Made by a program: the position numbers and the translations under genes. From assembly GCA_029204225.1 (NCBI GenBank), contig CM055095.1:17384934-17448933 (forward strand): a DNA stretch of 64,000 nucleotides, read 5' to 3'. The notes under the pieces are model-generated. The model made no database searches. It was not told the origin of the DNA and worked only from the letters and a program-made list of their open reading frames with translations. This document shows positions 47,031 through 59,114 of this stretch, in pieces; position 1 is the stretch's first letter; each line of letters opens with the position of its first letter. The DNA is from Diphasiastrum complanatum. Taxonomy: Eukaryota > Streptophyta > Lycopodiopsida > Lycopodiales > Lycopodiaceae.

Positions 47031-47752
47031 TGATCGAGAATCGGTCATGAAGCTTTCACAAAGGAACCACGATCCTCTTGCGACTCAGATGGAGTTCAGA
47101 TGCGATCGCTGCCAGCTGAATCACTCCTACAGTCCTCCAAAATGTAGTCATGCATTGTTGATCTACGTTTATAAAATTAATGCAGCATTCAACATAATTT
47201 CAACCAAGGTGCGAAATTCAAATGAACAAAAAAAACTCAGACACACGATTAATAGCAGACGCATTTGCATTCGAGACCAGACACAACAAGAAAATCATCT
47301 ATATTGACCTTTCTCTGATTTCTTCAAGCACTGCATGCAAATCCACGCAGTGCGTTGGCATGGGAGAAACATGGTTCTCTCACGAGCAATCGTCTCGCTT
47401 TACTAGCGGACAATTGAATCCACAGATCATAAATAGAATTGCTGGTACTCTTTGGAGTGTGAAAGGCAAAACTAATTTTTTGACATTTTTTGTGTCATGT
47501 CGTTGGTTTTGTTTTGCTCGTTTGCCTTTATCTCGTACTGGACAGCAAAAGATTCTCATGATAGACTGCAAAAGATTCTCGTTCGTGAATCTTTTGTGTT
47601 CATGAACCGTTCGTCTTCGTCTCCTTTGACTTTCGTGTTCGTGAAACTTTTCGTGTTTCGTGTCTCCTGACTTTTGTGTTTGCGAATATCTTCGTCAGGC
47701 TGAGGGCTGAAAGCTAGCAAGGCTTTGTAAACATAGACATTTTGTTTCTTCA
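47031..47752 (-). repeat. 3' LTR of copia C2
   Basis: The 722-bp LTR starts TGATCGAGAATCGG on the plus strand and ends TTTCTTCA before the polypurine tract (minus-strand GAGAGGGAGC, from 47,753). It is about 280-460 bp shorter than the C1 and solo LTRs because a middle block (from cctagacagaattg to the catcagatc region) is absent. Confidence 0.88.
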
Positions 47753-49140
47753 GCTCCCTCTCAAAGCATGATAGCTTTACAATTTCGAGATAGCTCCTCT
47801 GTCTCTCAAAGTCTCCTTTGTCCAAAGCTTTGGTGAAGATGTCAGCAACCATGTCTTTCATTCCGATGAAGGTGGTCTGCAGCATCTTCTTTTCAATTAG
47901 ATCCCTGATCAAGTGATACTTGATTGCAATGTGCTTTGTTCTGGAATGGAACACGATATCTTTCGTCAGGTGTATTTCAGAGGTGTTGTCCATCTGCAAG
48001 ACCAGGGGCTCATTCTTTATTTCGCCCAATTCGTCCAGGAACTGCCTTAGCAAGATTATCTCATTGGCCATCTTTGCTGCTGCTACATACTCTACTTCGT
48101 CCACGATGGTCTGCTTCTTGCTAACCCAGAGAACTGCTGCTCCTGATGCGATGGTGCATCCTCCTGAGATGCTTTTACAAACGTCCTTGAGAGATGCCCA
48201 GCTAGCATCATTGTAGGAAAGTATCTTGAAACTTGCACCACGACAATAACACAGGCCATAATCCCTCGTTAATTGAAGATATTGCAAAATTTGTTTTGCA
48301 ATTTTCCAATGTGTCAAGCCTGGATTGGTGCAAAATTGGCTCATCTTGAATACTGCATAAGCAATATCAGGATGTGTGTTGTCAACAAGGTACATCAGTG
48401 ATCCTATCAGTTTCCTGTAAGGTGTGAGCTGCATTTGTTCTCTCTCTTTCTCAGTCTTTGGACAGTCATCATTTGTCAGCACCATCCCTGCGAGCATTGG
48501 AGTATTCGCTCCTTTGCAGTTCAGCATCCCAAAGTCCTCTAGGATCTTCTGGGTGTATCTAGACTGGTGAAGGTATAACTTACCTCCCTCGTAGTCCCTT
48601 TCAATCTGTAAGCCTAGGTAACACATGGGCTCTCCCAAATCCACTATCTCGAAATGTTTCGAGATGTGTGCCTTTACTTCAGCAATTAGCTGCTCACTCC
48701 TGCAAAGTATCAGAGTGTCGTCCACATATACAGCCACTATGATTATTTGCCCATCTGTAACTCTGACATATACATTAGAATCAGCCAACAGAGGCTTGAA
48801 TCTTAATGATTTCAGGGCTTGATCTTTCTTCTTGTACCATTGTCAGGCTGATTGTTTCAGATCGTAGATACTTCTGTGCATTCTGCATGCATAGTCAGGA
48901 AGTGAATTCGAGACATATCCTAGGGGTTGATCCATGTAGACCTCTTCGTTTAGTTTTCCATGCAAGAAGGCTATCTTCTCGTCCACAATTTGGATCCTGA
49001 GGTCATAAGCTGCTGCATATGCAAATAACAGATATAGGGACAAATGTTTGATGACACGAGAGAAGGTTTCAGAGTAGTCAATACCATATCTCTGAGAGAA
49101 ACCTTTCACTATTAGTCTTGTCTTGTATTTTGAATTGAGC
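47556..49140 (-). pseudogene. Copia C2 RT and RNase H, open except one stop
   Basis: One minus-strand frame runs from about 49,140 to 47,556 with a single TGA near 48,842. RT motifs include YGIDYSETFSRVIKHLS, AFLHGKLNEEVYMDQPLGY, SIYDLKQSA and the catalytic AVYVDDTLIL. RNase H follows with NTHPDIAYAVFKMSQF, DASWASLKD, a VEYVAAAKM segment and TKHIAIKYHLIRDL. The frame continues about 65 codons into the LTR before stopping. No ATG starts the downstream 410-codon part (the codon at 48,788 is TTG), so it is a piece of a polyprotein and not a separate gene. It is cut at about 49,140 by a small inserted element. This is the best-preserved pol segment here. Confidence 0.9.
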
Positions 49141-49148
49141 AAGTAGAG

Positions 49149-49313
49149 TTAGAGGAGGGTTAGAATTTGGAGATCTATTTTACACCATTGGATGTGCCAT
49201 GTCATATGGACCATTCCATCTCAATTGTCACTCTCTTATTGGTATACATGTCATCATTAACACTAATTTTAATTAGTGAAGAGGCCCTTTTTGAGTCCAA
49301 AAAGGGCCCTAAT
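49149..49313 (-). mobile_element. Small MITE-like insertion in C2
   Basis: Relative to C1, about 165 bp of RT N-terminal sequence are replaced by a non-coding segment. It starts ttagaggagggttag and ends with a hairpin (aggccctttttg / caaaaagggcc) and ccctaatg. The ends resemble CATTAGAGGAGTTCT of the element at 61,653-62,030, in reverse orientation. Confidence 0.45.
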
Positions 49314-50548
49314 GGAATCCGCAGAACTCTTCTAATGTGGAAGCTGAGCTACCTGGCACATATCTTGCTAGCACTCTTCGTGGTCTTGTCGACCTTCTGG
49401 GAGATCCTCTTGGAACAGCTATGTCTTTACTTTTGTCTGCTCTGCTCGATCCGGAACCAGCTTGGTTTACAAGAACTGCGGCAACAGGCTGCCTCTCAAA
49501 TATTTCTTCGTCAAATTCATCGTTCAAATGGGAGGCGACTCAAAAATCTTCTTTTTCGTGTTCGTCCTCTACTCCCTCTGTCATTGGCGGCAGGTCATAG
49601 TACTGTCTCTCCAGAACTTCGTAGTTGATAGGATCGTCATTGGCCATTGTCCTGCTCTCATTGAATCTGACATCTCTCACTGTTTTCACAGTGTTCGTGT
49701 CTGGCATATAGACTCTGTAGTATGACGAATTGTTGTCATAAACTACCAGAAATCCCTGTTCGGCTTTCTCATCAAGCTTCTTTCGAAGCTTATCAGGAAT
49801 ATGTGCATAAGCTGCACAGCCAAAAATTCTGACGTGAGATAGATTGGGCTTTCTACCCCACCATAGCTCATGTGGTGTCATATGAGGGACACCAGACTTG
49901 CCTGTTCTGTTCTGGATGTATGTGGCTATAGCCACTGCTTCAGCCCACAGTGCCCTTGGAGCTTTCAAGTAGGCCATCATGCATCTGGCTGCTTTCATCA
50001 GGGTCTTGTTCTTTCATTCAGTAACACTATTGTGCTGCGGTGTGTAGGCTGCAGTTCTTCTGTGAATGATGCCACGATCATTGTAGAAGTCTATGAAGCA
50101 ATTTGAGATGTATTCACCACCTCGATCTATTTTGATCTGGTTCACTTTGCTGCCTTGTACATCTCTCAGTCTAATTCACATATTCTATGAATTTATCAAG
50201 TGCTTCAGATTTGTTTTGAATAAAATACACTTTGACAAATTTGCTATAATCATCAATGATGGTGATATAATACTTTGAGCCTCCTATTGAGATCACGTTG
50301 AATGGTCCATAGATGTCAGAATGCACTAGCTCCAGAATCTTGGTCATTCTGTAGGAGTCTTTGATGAATGGAGTGCATGACATCTTGCCTTTCAAACATG
50401 CATCACAGGTGGTCGAATTGGTTGCATTCGAGATGCTGACCCCTGTTATTGCTCCATGATGGCTTGCTTGGTAAAGTGCCATTGAGTTCATGTGGCAGAG
50501 TCTCTTGTGCCACAGAGTGTCTGGCTGGTCATCATGAGTCTGATGCAC
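49314..50548 (-). pseudogene. Copia C2 integrase
   Basis: Minus-strand frames hold the GAG-pre-integrase LWHKRLCHMNSMALYQASHH and DACLKGKMSCTPF (50,171-50,548), the core HSDIYGPFN and IIDDYSKF, then the C-terminal domain MKAARCMMAYLKAPRALWAEA, ELWWGRKPNLSHVRIFGCAAY (49,540-49,998) and a linker with PRRSTRPRRV (49,309-49,527). A frameshift near 50,120-50,170 and others break it. It is closely related to C1 at 16.5-17.5 kb. Confidence 0.88.
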
Positions 50549-51078
50549 CTGATCTGCAAGTAGGCGTACCTTCAGATGATATAGGTTTCATTTCCTTCTG
50601 TCTTGGCAATCAAAGTATTGGTACTGGCATCAATCACATTGCATGTTTCATCAGAAAATGTCACACGCATCCCTGCATCTACTATTCTTGCTACAGAAAG
50701 CAAGTCTTGTTACAGAGTAGGCATGAACAGAACGTCTTCGAGTCGTATGTCTCTATCGTTGGTGTTGAAGCATAGTGAACCAATATCGTTCACTTGATGT
50801 CTAGATCCATCTCCAAGAATTATGAATCTTGAAGAATCTGCACTTTTGAAATCAGACATGATTCGTCTTGATGTCACGAAATGTGAGGTGGATCCTAAGT
50901 CTAGAATCACCTCATGTGTGTCAGATGTTGATGTTGCACACACGTCTTCAAAGATGTAGGCGGTCGAACAGTTTTTGTATTGTTCTCTTGTTTATTCTGT
51001 GCTGACTTGTTTCTCAGGTTCTGGCAACAATCCACGGCTGCATGACCCTTCTTGTGGATCCAAAATTGATATTTCTTT
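50549..51078 (-). pseudogene. Copia C2 protease and gag zinc knuckle
   Basis: The frame 50,710-50,943 contains DTHEVILDLGSTSHFVTS, the protease box with DLGS instead of DSGA/S. Beyond it a zinc-knuckle remnant, FWIHKKGHAAVDC with its first Cys pair lost, lies at about 51,028-51,068. The rest of gag and the 5' LTR are missing; copia sequence ends at about 51,078. Confidence 0.82.
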
Positions 51079-52079
51079 CATGTTGATAAAATTCATGTTA
51101 TAAGACATTGACACCAATATATTATTCTGCAAGAGTGAAACATTATACAAGCATTAGTTTTTTTTTTTCAAAAAAATTATAAATGTGTGTATGAAAGAAA
51201 AGTACTAAATAGTCAAAATGTAACTCCAAATCCATGTCGGGCTCCTCAATGTGCTTCCAAGCTTCCACAAATGTTGCGCCACTATTCGTCTTTCTCAAAT
51301 TTTCAATCTTTTGCATTGTTTTCACTCACAATAGTTTTTTTCATTGTACCTCTGTTTATACTAATTTCATTTTACAATTACAAGAATGATTAGCTTAATG
51401 TTACGAGCTAATTTATATGTGTATAAATACAATCTTAAGTGTTAAACAAATAGACATATAGTACCTACGATTTAGGTCGAGGCTGGGCACCAGAACTTGA
51501 TGACGATGATGTTCCACTAAGTAAGGCTCAAGCATTTGTGCTCTTTTTTGTGATTTCTTTTTGTATTAATATTGCATCTTCTTTAACTTTTTGCTATCTT
51601 GTGGAGGCATTGTGCTTTGAACAATCGTAGAAAAACAAACAAAAAAGTTATATTCAACACACAATGTTGCAAATCTGAATGTTAAGTACATAATATCTAC
51701 TGTACATTAAATAAATCTACATGTTTTGAGACATTTCCTTAGCAGAAGACATATTCGTTAATCAGCGATTAAATTTTACTTGCAATTTTTTAACAGGAAT
51801 GTTAAATGATATTGACAAAATACACTTGTCAAAATATATAGTTAAAATTGATGTACACACAAATTTAGCAAGAAGCACAAATATCTTTATCACTAAAACA
51901 TTTAGATACCTCACCAATGTCAATTTGCTTGAACAAATATGACCTTGTCTATTTCACGAAGAAAAGAAACACATGCAAGCAAACTATCAAATAGAAGTGT
52001 GATTTCTTTTAACTATTTGAAAAAATAAGCAATAATTGATACATATTTGTCATTTTTAAAAAATCATAAAAAATTTTAA
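51079..52079. other. AT-rich region with possible minus-strand exon fragments
   Basis: On the minus strand a coding-like segment at about 51,205-51,320 (NLRKTNSGATFVEAWKHIEE) is preceded by another at about 51,475-51,620 ending at a GT donor-like cgtag|gtacta. The style resembles the N-terminal ORF of CACTA elements, but no domain is recognised. The rest appears non-coding. Confidence 0.3.
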
Positions 52080-53790
52080 AATCACGAGTTTGGGAACTAC
52101 AAGTAACTTGAATTTGATACTTACATGTGAAACAACTCTATTTTGGACCCTATCACTTGACATAGACCATTGAGTGTCCATAATTGACCAGCATCACATG
52201 AGATAGCTCAAATTTGATGTCTATCAATGTAAAAAGCCCCGTTTTGGCAGTTCTCACCTAAGGCTCCTCATAGAGTGATCAACTTTGAGGCATTTCATCC
52301 AAATAGATTAAATTTGTTGCCTATCATTTGGGAAAGCCAAAATTTGATGTCCAATGTGTAATTTTGTTTCTTATCACCCAACATGGCTCATCAAGTTATT
52401 AGACTCAACTAGTTTGAAATCTAGTATATTTTGTTGCACCAGTTATTGTTGACATTTGATCCCTATCACATCATATAGCTCAAATTTGCTATCTATCGTT
52501 CAAGATAGTTGCATTTTTGGCCTTATCACTCGAGATTGTCCATTGACTGATGAAACCAATAGAATAGTGACTTCAAGACATTCACATAGCTTCAATTTGG
52601 TGCCTATCACTCAGAATAGCTCAAATTTGATTCCTAACGTGTGATTTTGGTGTTGATCACTCAACATGGCTGATCAAGGGATTAGACTCAACTAGTTTCA
52701 AATTTAGTATATTAAGACTCATTGACTTTGACCCCTCCTTGATGGGGTTTACCCCTATCACATAACTCAAATTTGATGTCCATCATCATAGATAAGTCAA
52801 TTTTGGACCAAGTCACTCAAGATTTTCCATTGGACGATCTAATTAGAGAAATCTCAACTTTAGGACATTCAAGGAGCTCAAAATTAAGTAGCTCAAGATA
52901 ATTCAAATTTGACGTCAATCACCCATGTGATGATGATCTTGGATTTCAAGGGTACTTTTGGGATGATCTTGGACTTATACAACATTTCACTCTCTCCAAT
53001 GTGCACTCTTTTGTCCATCAATTTCTTTGAATCTTAGGATGATGGCTTATTGCTTGAGATTGTCCATTGAGTGATCAAGTTAGAGTAATTTCAAATTTAT
53101 GACATTCATGTAACTTTGAACGCAGTGCTTACATGTGAGACAACTTAATTTTGGTCCTAATTACTCATCATTGTTCATTGAGTGACCATAATTGACCAAC
53201 ATCACATCAGATAGCTCAAACTTGGTGTCTATCAATGTAAATAGCCCCATTTTACGTAACATATGATTTTGCTGCTTATTACTTGACATGGATCATCAAG
53301 GGACTAGACTCAACAAGTAATATGTTAAGACAACTCAAGTTCAACCCCTTGTCAAACCCCTATCACATCTGATAACCGAAAGTTTATGTCTATGCATGGT
53401 TTTGTTGCTTATCACACAACACGGCTCATCAAGTGATCAGACTCAACCAATCCCAAGTCTAGTATATTAAGATGGCTCAAGCTTGATCCCTTGTCAACAA
53501 AATTGACTCCTATGATATGAGATAGCTATAATTTGATGTGCATCTCTTGGAATAGCTCACTTTTGGTGAATATCACTAAAGGTTTCTTGTTAAGTGATCA
53601 AATTCAAGTAATTTTGTGCTCATGAAAGATCAAAGTCGATCCCCATCACTTGAGATAGTTCAAATCTGTCCAATACAAGGTCTTGGTCCTTATCACTTGA
53701 CATAGAAGATCAAGTGACTGAACTTGATCAATCTATGATTTGGAACAATCAATTTTGGTCCCTTGTAGATTGAACCAAGTCCTTGGGCAA
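52080..53790 (+). repeat. Degenerate tandem array of 'gctcaaatttgatgtctatca' phrases
   Basis: The phrase agctcaaatttgatgtctatc recurs in diverged form near 52,205, 52,337, 52,478, 52,590, 52,617, 52,765, 52,900, 53,215 and 53,525. A second phrase, caacatggctcatcaag followed by agactcaact, recurs near 52,385, 52,665, 53,287 and 53,420. The order is shuffled and units vary. There is no coding. It lies about 1.8 kb upstream of the CACTA transposase remnant. Confidence 0.75.
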
Positions 53791-55090
53791 GACGATCAGT
53801 CTGCTACTTGGAAGGACAAGAGAGCCATAGTTTTTTTAAGAAGAGATTATGGCACCAGAGATGTAACATAGGAGCATGAGCACTTCAACAGATGGACATT
53901 GCAAATGCTCATTTTTCCTTGTCCCCCATCACCATCTCAAGAAAAACCCATTTCACACTCTCAATGATCCTCTGAAATCAAAATCTGACTGTGATATAGT
54001 CAATTAGTCCCGACAATCCTCTCCGCATTAAAGGTAGGACCTTTGCACAAGACCACAACCAAGGATTCCACAAACAAAGACACTTGATCCATTCCTCAAT
54101 GCTAGCAATCATCCATCTGTTGCTAGCTATTCCTTTTTCATCCACTCAACCCAAAGTCCAAAAACACCCCACCACATCCCCCTGCGCTCTTGTCAATTGC
54201 TCCCATCACCATCCATCAACAATCCCTTCTCAGAAAAACCAACCTCCAATCCCTCCTTGGATCCCACCCAGAGAGATTTTAGATCTCTTCTATCCTTAAT
54301 TTGCCTTCAACCACACAGCACACAACCATTTTCCTCAAAATCTATCTCCTTGATACCATACTTCATGGAAGTAGCATACTTCATGAAAGTAGCAGTATAT
54401 CTAGCATCACTTAGTGTATTACAAAGAAGAAGAAGGGAGATCGCGGCTAGATTAACACGTGTTCTTTTTATTTTTAAAAAAACATTCTGACCGAAAAGGG
54501 CTAGAATGGATTTCTAAGGGACATGTATATAACAAATCACTTAAGACTTTATAAAATAAATAATATCCACAACTTCTATGTGACATCAAACCACATATTT
54601 ACATTTGTCATTTTTTATAAATCACAAAATTCTTTTAAACACAAGGTCATGTGTACCAACCATATCAAATCATCTACTTGTCTTATATCAAATCAAAATA
54701 TAATTAATACTCATTTGTCCTTTTTCAAAAATCATCAAAATTTTCAAAGAAAACATGGTCCTCTTGTACCCAAAATATGTCATATCACTCACATGCTTTG
54801 CCCTTAAAAATTCATGAAAAACAAAAGTCTTGTCACTCCTCATATTTCTCCTTCAAAACAAATTTATAAAATAAGAGTCAAACCACTTTCTTAGTGCCAT
54901 AATTTGTCTTTTTGACAAATCACTCGCAATAATCTGTCGTTTTGACAAACCACTTGCTATATGACACCTATCAGGCCATGCTCACAAATTTTTAGACAAA
55001 AAAAAACCGCATGGCAAAAGGTTCCATGGTAGAGCCACGTGATACTTGAAATAAAAAAAGTATACAAAAATGCCCTCTTTCGAGATTTTT
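53791..55090. other. No recognised gene
   Basis: Short frames (54,084-54,299 and 54,197-54,490) are Pro/Ser-rich without motifs. Phrases such as 'gtctttttgacaaa(t/c)cactcgc' repeat near 54,907 and 54,935. Confidence 0.4.
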
Positions 55091-55245
55091 CCATGCTTTA
55101 TTCTGGATTTCTTGAGGCTCACTCTCACTCTCAATCTCTCATTTATTTTCACTCTTCTCTCTCTCTTTCTCAATATATTACACTCTCAATCTCTCATTTC
55201 TTTTCATTCTTCTATCTGTCTCTTTCTCTCTCTCATTTCTCTCCA

Positions 55246-55388
<143 letters not shown>

Positions 55389-55592
55389 TTTTTCACTTTC
55401 CCATCTCCAATCTCCCTTTCACTCTCTCACACACTCTTTCATATCTCCTTTTCATTTTTCACAGACTCTTGTTTCTTTTTTTTCTCTCTCTCACTCTCTC
55501 ACACATCTCACACACACACACTCTTTTTCTTTTTTCACATTTCATATCTTTTCAAGTTCTTTTCACAACTCTTTATTTTTGTCTCAATAGTC

Positions 55593-55937
55593 ATGTCTAC
55601 TAGCGGTAGTGGAGCATCAAGGAGGAGGCCAAGATCCTCTTCCGTTGGAAGAGGACAAGCCTCAGGATCGGATTCCGATCAAGTGCGAGAATTTTGTACT
55701 ATGCTATGTCCCGAGGAAAGGCAAATGATGAAAGCCCTTTGTCTTTCCGAAGGAGAGTTCGATCAACAAAATCGTGGATTCATTTTGATGGAGATGTCGT
55801 CAGAAGAATCCACAAATGTTTTCTATGACCTTGATGAGGATGGTTCCATCATCATGGACATTAGGAGTAAGGTCATCATCAATAGATTGCATGACCTTAC
55901 TCTTAAATACTTTGTTCACGATTTGTTTAACCTTTGA
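55593..55937 (+). CDS. ORF at the 5' side of the CACTA remnant, function unknown
   Basis: A 114-codon frame starts with ATG at 55,593 after a long pyrimidine-rich leader: MSTSGSGASRRRPRSSSVGR, then EERQMMKALCLSEGEFDQQN and an acidic stretch with DLDEDGSIIMDIRSK. A Ser/Arg-rich start followed by an acidic region fits the N-terminal exon of a CACTA ORF, but no domain is recognised. Sequence just downstream (56,030-56,200) reads HIRHKRQSLRRLCSKCKKRP and SKHPNPERFKQKSQATKSR. This resembles the Ptta/En/Spm plant transposase domain, where a Lys/Asn/Arg-rich KS..N..R.KQ... stretch is typical. Confidence 0.4.
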   Translation: MSTSGSGASRRRPRSSSVGRGQASGSDSDQVREFCTMLCPEERQMMKALCLSEGEFDQQNRGFILMEMSSEESTNVFYDLDEDGSIIMDIRSKVIINRLHDLTLKYFVHDLFNL

Positions 55938-55999
55938 GAGCCAAATACCAAGGGGACAAAAGCAAGATACTTGATATATTGTACCGTGAGTTTTCACAA

Positions 56000-56520
56000 C
56001 CAAATTGATTTAATGATAAATGGACGAAGATGAGTATGTGTACGCATATTCGTCATAAGCGCCAATCATTAAGACGATTATGTAGTAAATGCAAGAAGAG
56101 GCCGGGATGGTCATCTAAAAAAAATTCGAAAAAAGATATTTATAAATCCAAGCATCCTAATCCCGAGCGCTTTAAGCAAAAAAGTCAGGCCACAAAATCA
56201 AGGCTTAATCTTTTAATTTTTTGTTCTTTTCTAATCATTTGATATGTTTCGATGTAGGTTGATGTAGCTTGAAGATTATGGGCACAAATATACAAATGTT
56301 GAGTACAATATTGGATATCGCCAAGGCTATAGTGCCTTGGTTTATCATCTTGCAACACAAGGCATACATCCAAGGGTAATTTTTGCTACATAAGTTGTAT
56401 TTCTCATATTTTTGATACATAATTTTTATTTCATTTCGTTTGTGTTGATATAGGTTGAAGATTATGGGCGCAAATATACAAATGTCGAGTACAATATTGG
56501 ATACCAACCACGGCGGTAAA
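56000..56520 (+). pseudogene. CACTA ORF remnant with a duplicated exon-like block
   Basis: After the basic Ptta/En/Spm-like stretch (56,030-56,215), a block translating as EDYGHKYTNVEYNIGYRQGY lies at 56,272-56,330. A second copy (VEDYGRKYTNVEYNIGYQP) lies at 56,455-56,510. Each is preceded by an AG after a T-rich stretch, and the first is followed by a GT (agg|gtaattttt), so they look like duplicated exons. The function is unknown. Confidence 0.4.
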
Positions 56521-56589
56521 AGACATTATCCCATCATACCCAGGATACATCACATGTTTGAGTGTAATTCTATCGTAGAGCTCTTGACA

Positions 56590-56958
56590 TAGCCTTCCAA
56601 CAATCTTTCATCGAACGATACTATGAGGATCCCTGCCGATTGTCCACCAGCATGGAAGCACGTGGATGCTACCTGGCATGAGTTTAGAGATGAGCCTTGC
56701 CATTTGCATTTGGGGTTGGCGATGGATGATGTGATTCCATTCAATTTGTGCTCCACATTATGGTCCACTTGGTTGGTTGTCCTTGTAAATTACAACATCT
56801 CCCCTTGGCTAAGTATAAAGAAGGGGCACCTAATGCTTGCTCTTCTTATCCCGGAAAAATATAAGACAAAAAATATGGACATGTATATGGCTCCCATGAT
56901 AGATGAGCTAAAGATTCTATGGCAAGGAGTTCAAGTGAGTGATATATCAAAGTAATGG
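56590..56958 (+). pseudogene. CACTA Tnp2-type transposase fragment
   Basis: The 110-codon frame at 56,623-56,955 matches the core pattern of plant Tnp2 (transposase family tnp2): PADCPPAWKHVDATWHEFRD, then HLHLGLAMDDVIPFN, LCSTLWSTWLVVLVNYNISP, GHLMLALLIPEKYKTKNMD and YMAPMIDELKILWQGVQ. These correspond to the conserved 'RLGL..DG.NPFG', 'W.V.L..YNLPPW', 'LLIPGP..PG.DID.YL.PLI.EL..LW' blocks. This is the part of the transposase that would mobilise CACTA elements. The flanking exons are missing or shifted, so it is non-functional. Confidence 0.85.
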
Positions 56959-56962
56959 TCCC

Positions 56963-57570
56963 AATGCAACTGTCAAGAAAGATGAGAGTGGTTATTTTGT
57001 CATTGACTCTACCAAGCCTTTGGACAGATCAAAGCAATACATTTGTTTTTTCTCAACAATGTAAGTAGGTACATTTCTTCTATGTCTTCGCTCTTTTGTT
57101 GTCAATCAACTGATTTTTAGTATACTACAAAAAATGTATATTGTATAGTAATATCCAAGCAACTGTAACATAGCTATGGATACTAATACGAGTCAACATT
57201 TATGGTAACATCGATCAATTACAACTGGTCTTTAACCCCGATCGTTCAGATCCCAAATGGTGGTATGTGATTCAAGTTGCTCCTCGAAGTAAAAGAATTT
57301 TTGAAAAGAGAGATGTCGTGGAGGACATGGCACTGCCAACTTATGCACCTCATGAACAAGATCGTGATGATGGATTCGATGACACATTTTTGGAGGATAA
57401 TCATGTGGAAACTTCACAAGCTAGTGATGATGTTGAGCGTGATGCGATATCATCGGATGGATCGATGACACACGACACACCCTCTCGATCTCACTCGTTG
57501 TCACCGTTGCCATTACCTTTTGAAGATCAGCTTATTAATGATGAAGCTATAGGAGATATTTGGGTATAAT
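56963..57570 (+). pseudogene. CACTA transposase C-terminal region (DUF4216-like)
   Basis: Pieces DESGYFVIDSTKPLDRSKQY (about 56,975) and, after an AT-rich gap, DQLQLVFNPDRSDPKWWYVI and QVAPRSKRIFEKRDVVED (from about 57,210) resemble the 'QVFYVDDP....W.VV....PR' region near the C-terminus of CACTA transposases. The frame 57,267-57,569 ends in an acidic tail and a stop. The terminal inverted repeats of the element were not located. Confidence 0.6.
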
Positions 57571-57659
57571 TAGAGATAGACTCATTTGGTTTGACGGATT
57601 TGTCACATGATGATGATGCAGAAAATGATAACAATGAACCACCAAATGAATAAGTGAGA

Positions 57660-58199
57660 TAGTACAATGTATTTCAACTCATTGTTATTAATCATATTGC
57701 TTATCATTTCAAAGAATCTCAAGCCTCTTTATCACTAGTACAAGATGATACTTCTCTCAAAAGATCATTACTTACATTCATCTTTGCACAATGAAGTGCT
57801 AGTCTAGATCTTTTCTTGTATCTAACTAACTCTTGTGCACCAAGAGCTTCATCATCTTCTTCAATCAAGAATTCATAAAGGTCTTGGAGATGTTGGAAAG
57901 AGGTGCATAAAAGATAGGTCTAAAAGAATCGAAAAAAAAAAAATTCGAACGACAAGAAAAAAATCTTATTGTGCACAACAGCATAAACTATCTTCCTCTT
58001 TCTTCATGCATGACTTCGCCTATCAATTTCAAACAAAACAACTGTGATTCACGTTCGATCTTATAGTAACTAACTTTGAGATCATCAGTACTACAGTGAT
58101 TACGTATCCAAACATTAAAGCATTGAATTATTAGACAAATAATCAGGCGCGAAGAATTATAGAAACGCATACATTTTGAGATAAACCTGAATATAATAA
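57660..58199. other. No recognised gene
   Basis: About 540 bp after the transposase remnant contain only short chance frames and a poly-A run near 57,935. Confidence 0.45.
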
Positions 58200-59106
58200 A
58201 CATAGTATTGATTCAGTATGAATGAAACAGAAGTAAATGAGTACAACAAGTTTGCGGATCGAAGTTGCATACTCCAAGCTATTTTTGGGCGACTAAATGT
58301 AAGTCTGAATTAAACGCAACTACTGATAAGCAGTAAGCGCAATAGCAATCTCTAATCAACTCTAAAAAACTGAGCTAGAATGCTCAAGAGTATTCAAGCT
58401 CGTAGGCTTGAGAGAGAGCTAACTATTCAATACTTGATCTGATCCAATTAGATGTTGAAATATGAACAACTATTTATACTAAGCAATTAGGTCGTCAAAT
58501 GTGGCTGCCAGTTGGCTGGAGTTTGCTAGCATTCATCTACTTTTTCTCAAAACTTGTTTGCTGATAAGAGGTGACATTTGGCCGTAAATAGTCTATTGTC
58601 TGTATAAATGAACGTGACTGTCACTCTGCAAAAATGAACGTAATTGTCATCAAAGAGAAAGCGAAAAATACGACTTTTGTGAGAAATACGACAATGTCAC
58701 AAAATCTCATTTTTAGAATATTGGGTAGCCCCACACTTTGCCAAAGTCATTTCCTTAACATTTGAGGCACTTTGAAAAATACCAAAAATGTGACACTGCA
58801 TTTTTGCTCACAATTCCTGACAGGCAAAAAATACAAAAAATGCAACACTACATTTTTACTTGAAATTTTGATAGTGTCGCTTTAAGAGAAAATTGACTGT
58901 AGAAAATAGACGCCAGTATCGGGTTTTATAGTGAGAGAAAATTCTCGACACTGTTGTCAAACTCCGTGTATTTCTACAGAGTGTGTAAAAACACTTGTAA
59001 TTCTGCAAACTATGTAAAACACAGGAGAATCCGTAGAACTGGATAACTAGTTGAATAAAGATTAAAAATCGATTAGTCGATTAGTAGAAAGGAGAATAAT
59101 CCAACA
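58200..59106 (-). repeat. 3' LTR of a minus-strand copia (element I), far end approximate
   Basis: The minus strand starts TGTTGGATTATTC at 59,106 just after an AAGGAGGG purine tract (59,107-59,114). A TATA-like agtataaatagttg occurs near 58,472. Short motifs of the form gacaNtgtcac and caacactac repeat at 58,690-58,880. The left end is not defined. Similar starts occur at 2364 and similar internal motifs at 31.5-31.8 kb. Confidence 0.6.
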
Positions 59107-59114
59107 CCCTCCTT

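Noticed and set aside
47556-48788. A separate 410-codon gene
   Set aside because: The codon at 48,788 is TTG and the same frame continues upstream to about 49,140 with one stop, so this is part of the C2 polyprotein.
58900-58940. ttttatagtg as a CACTA terminal repeat for the transposase at 55.6-57.6 kb
   Set aside because: It lies inside a copia LTR, and no matching CACTATAAAA start was found upstream between 51 and 55.6 kb.
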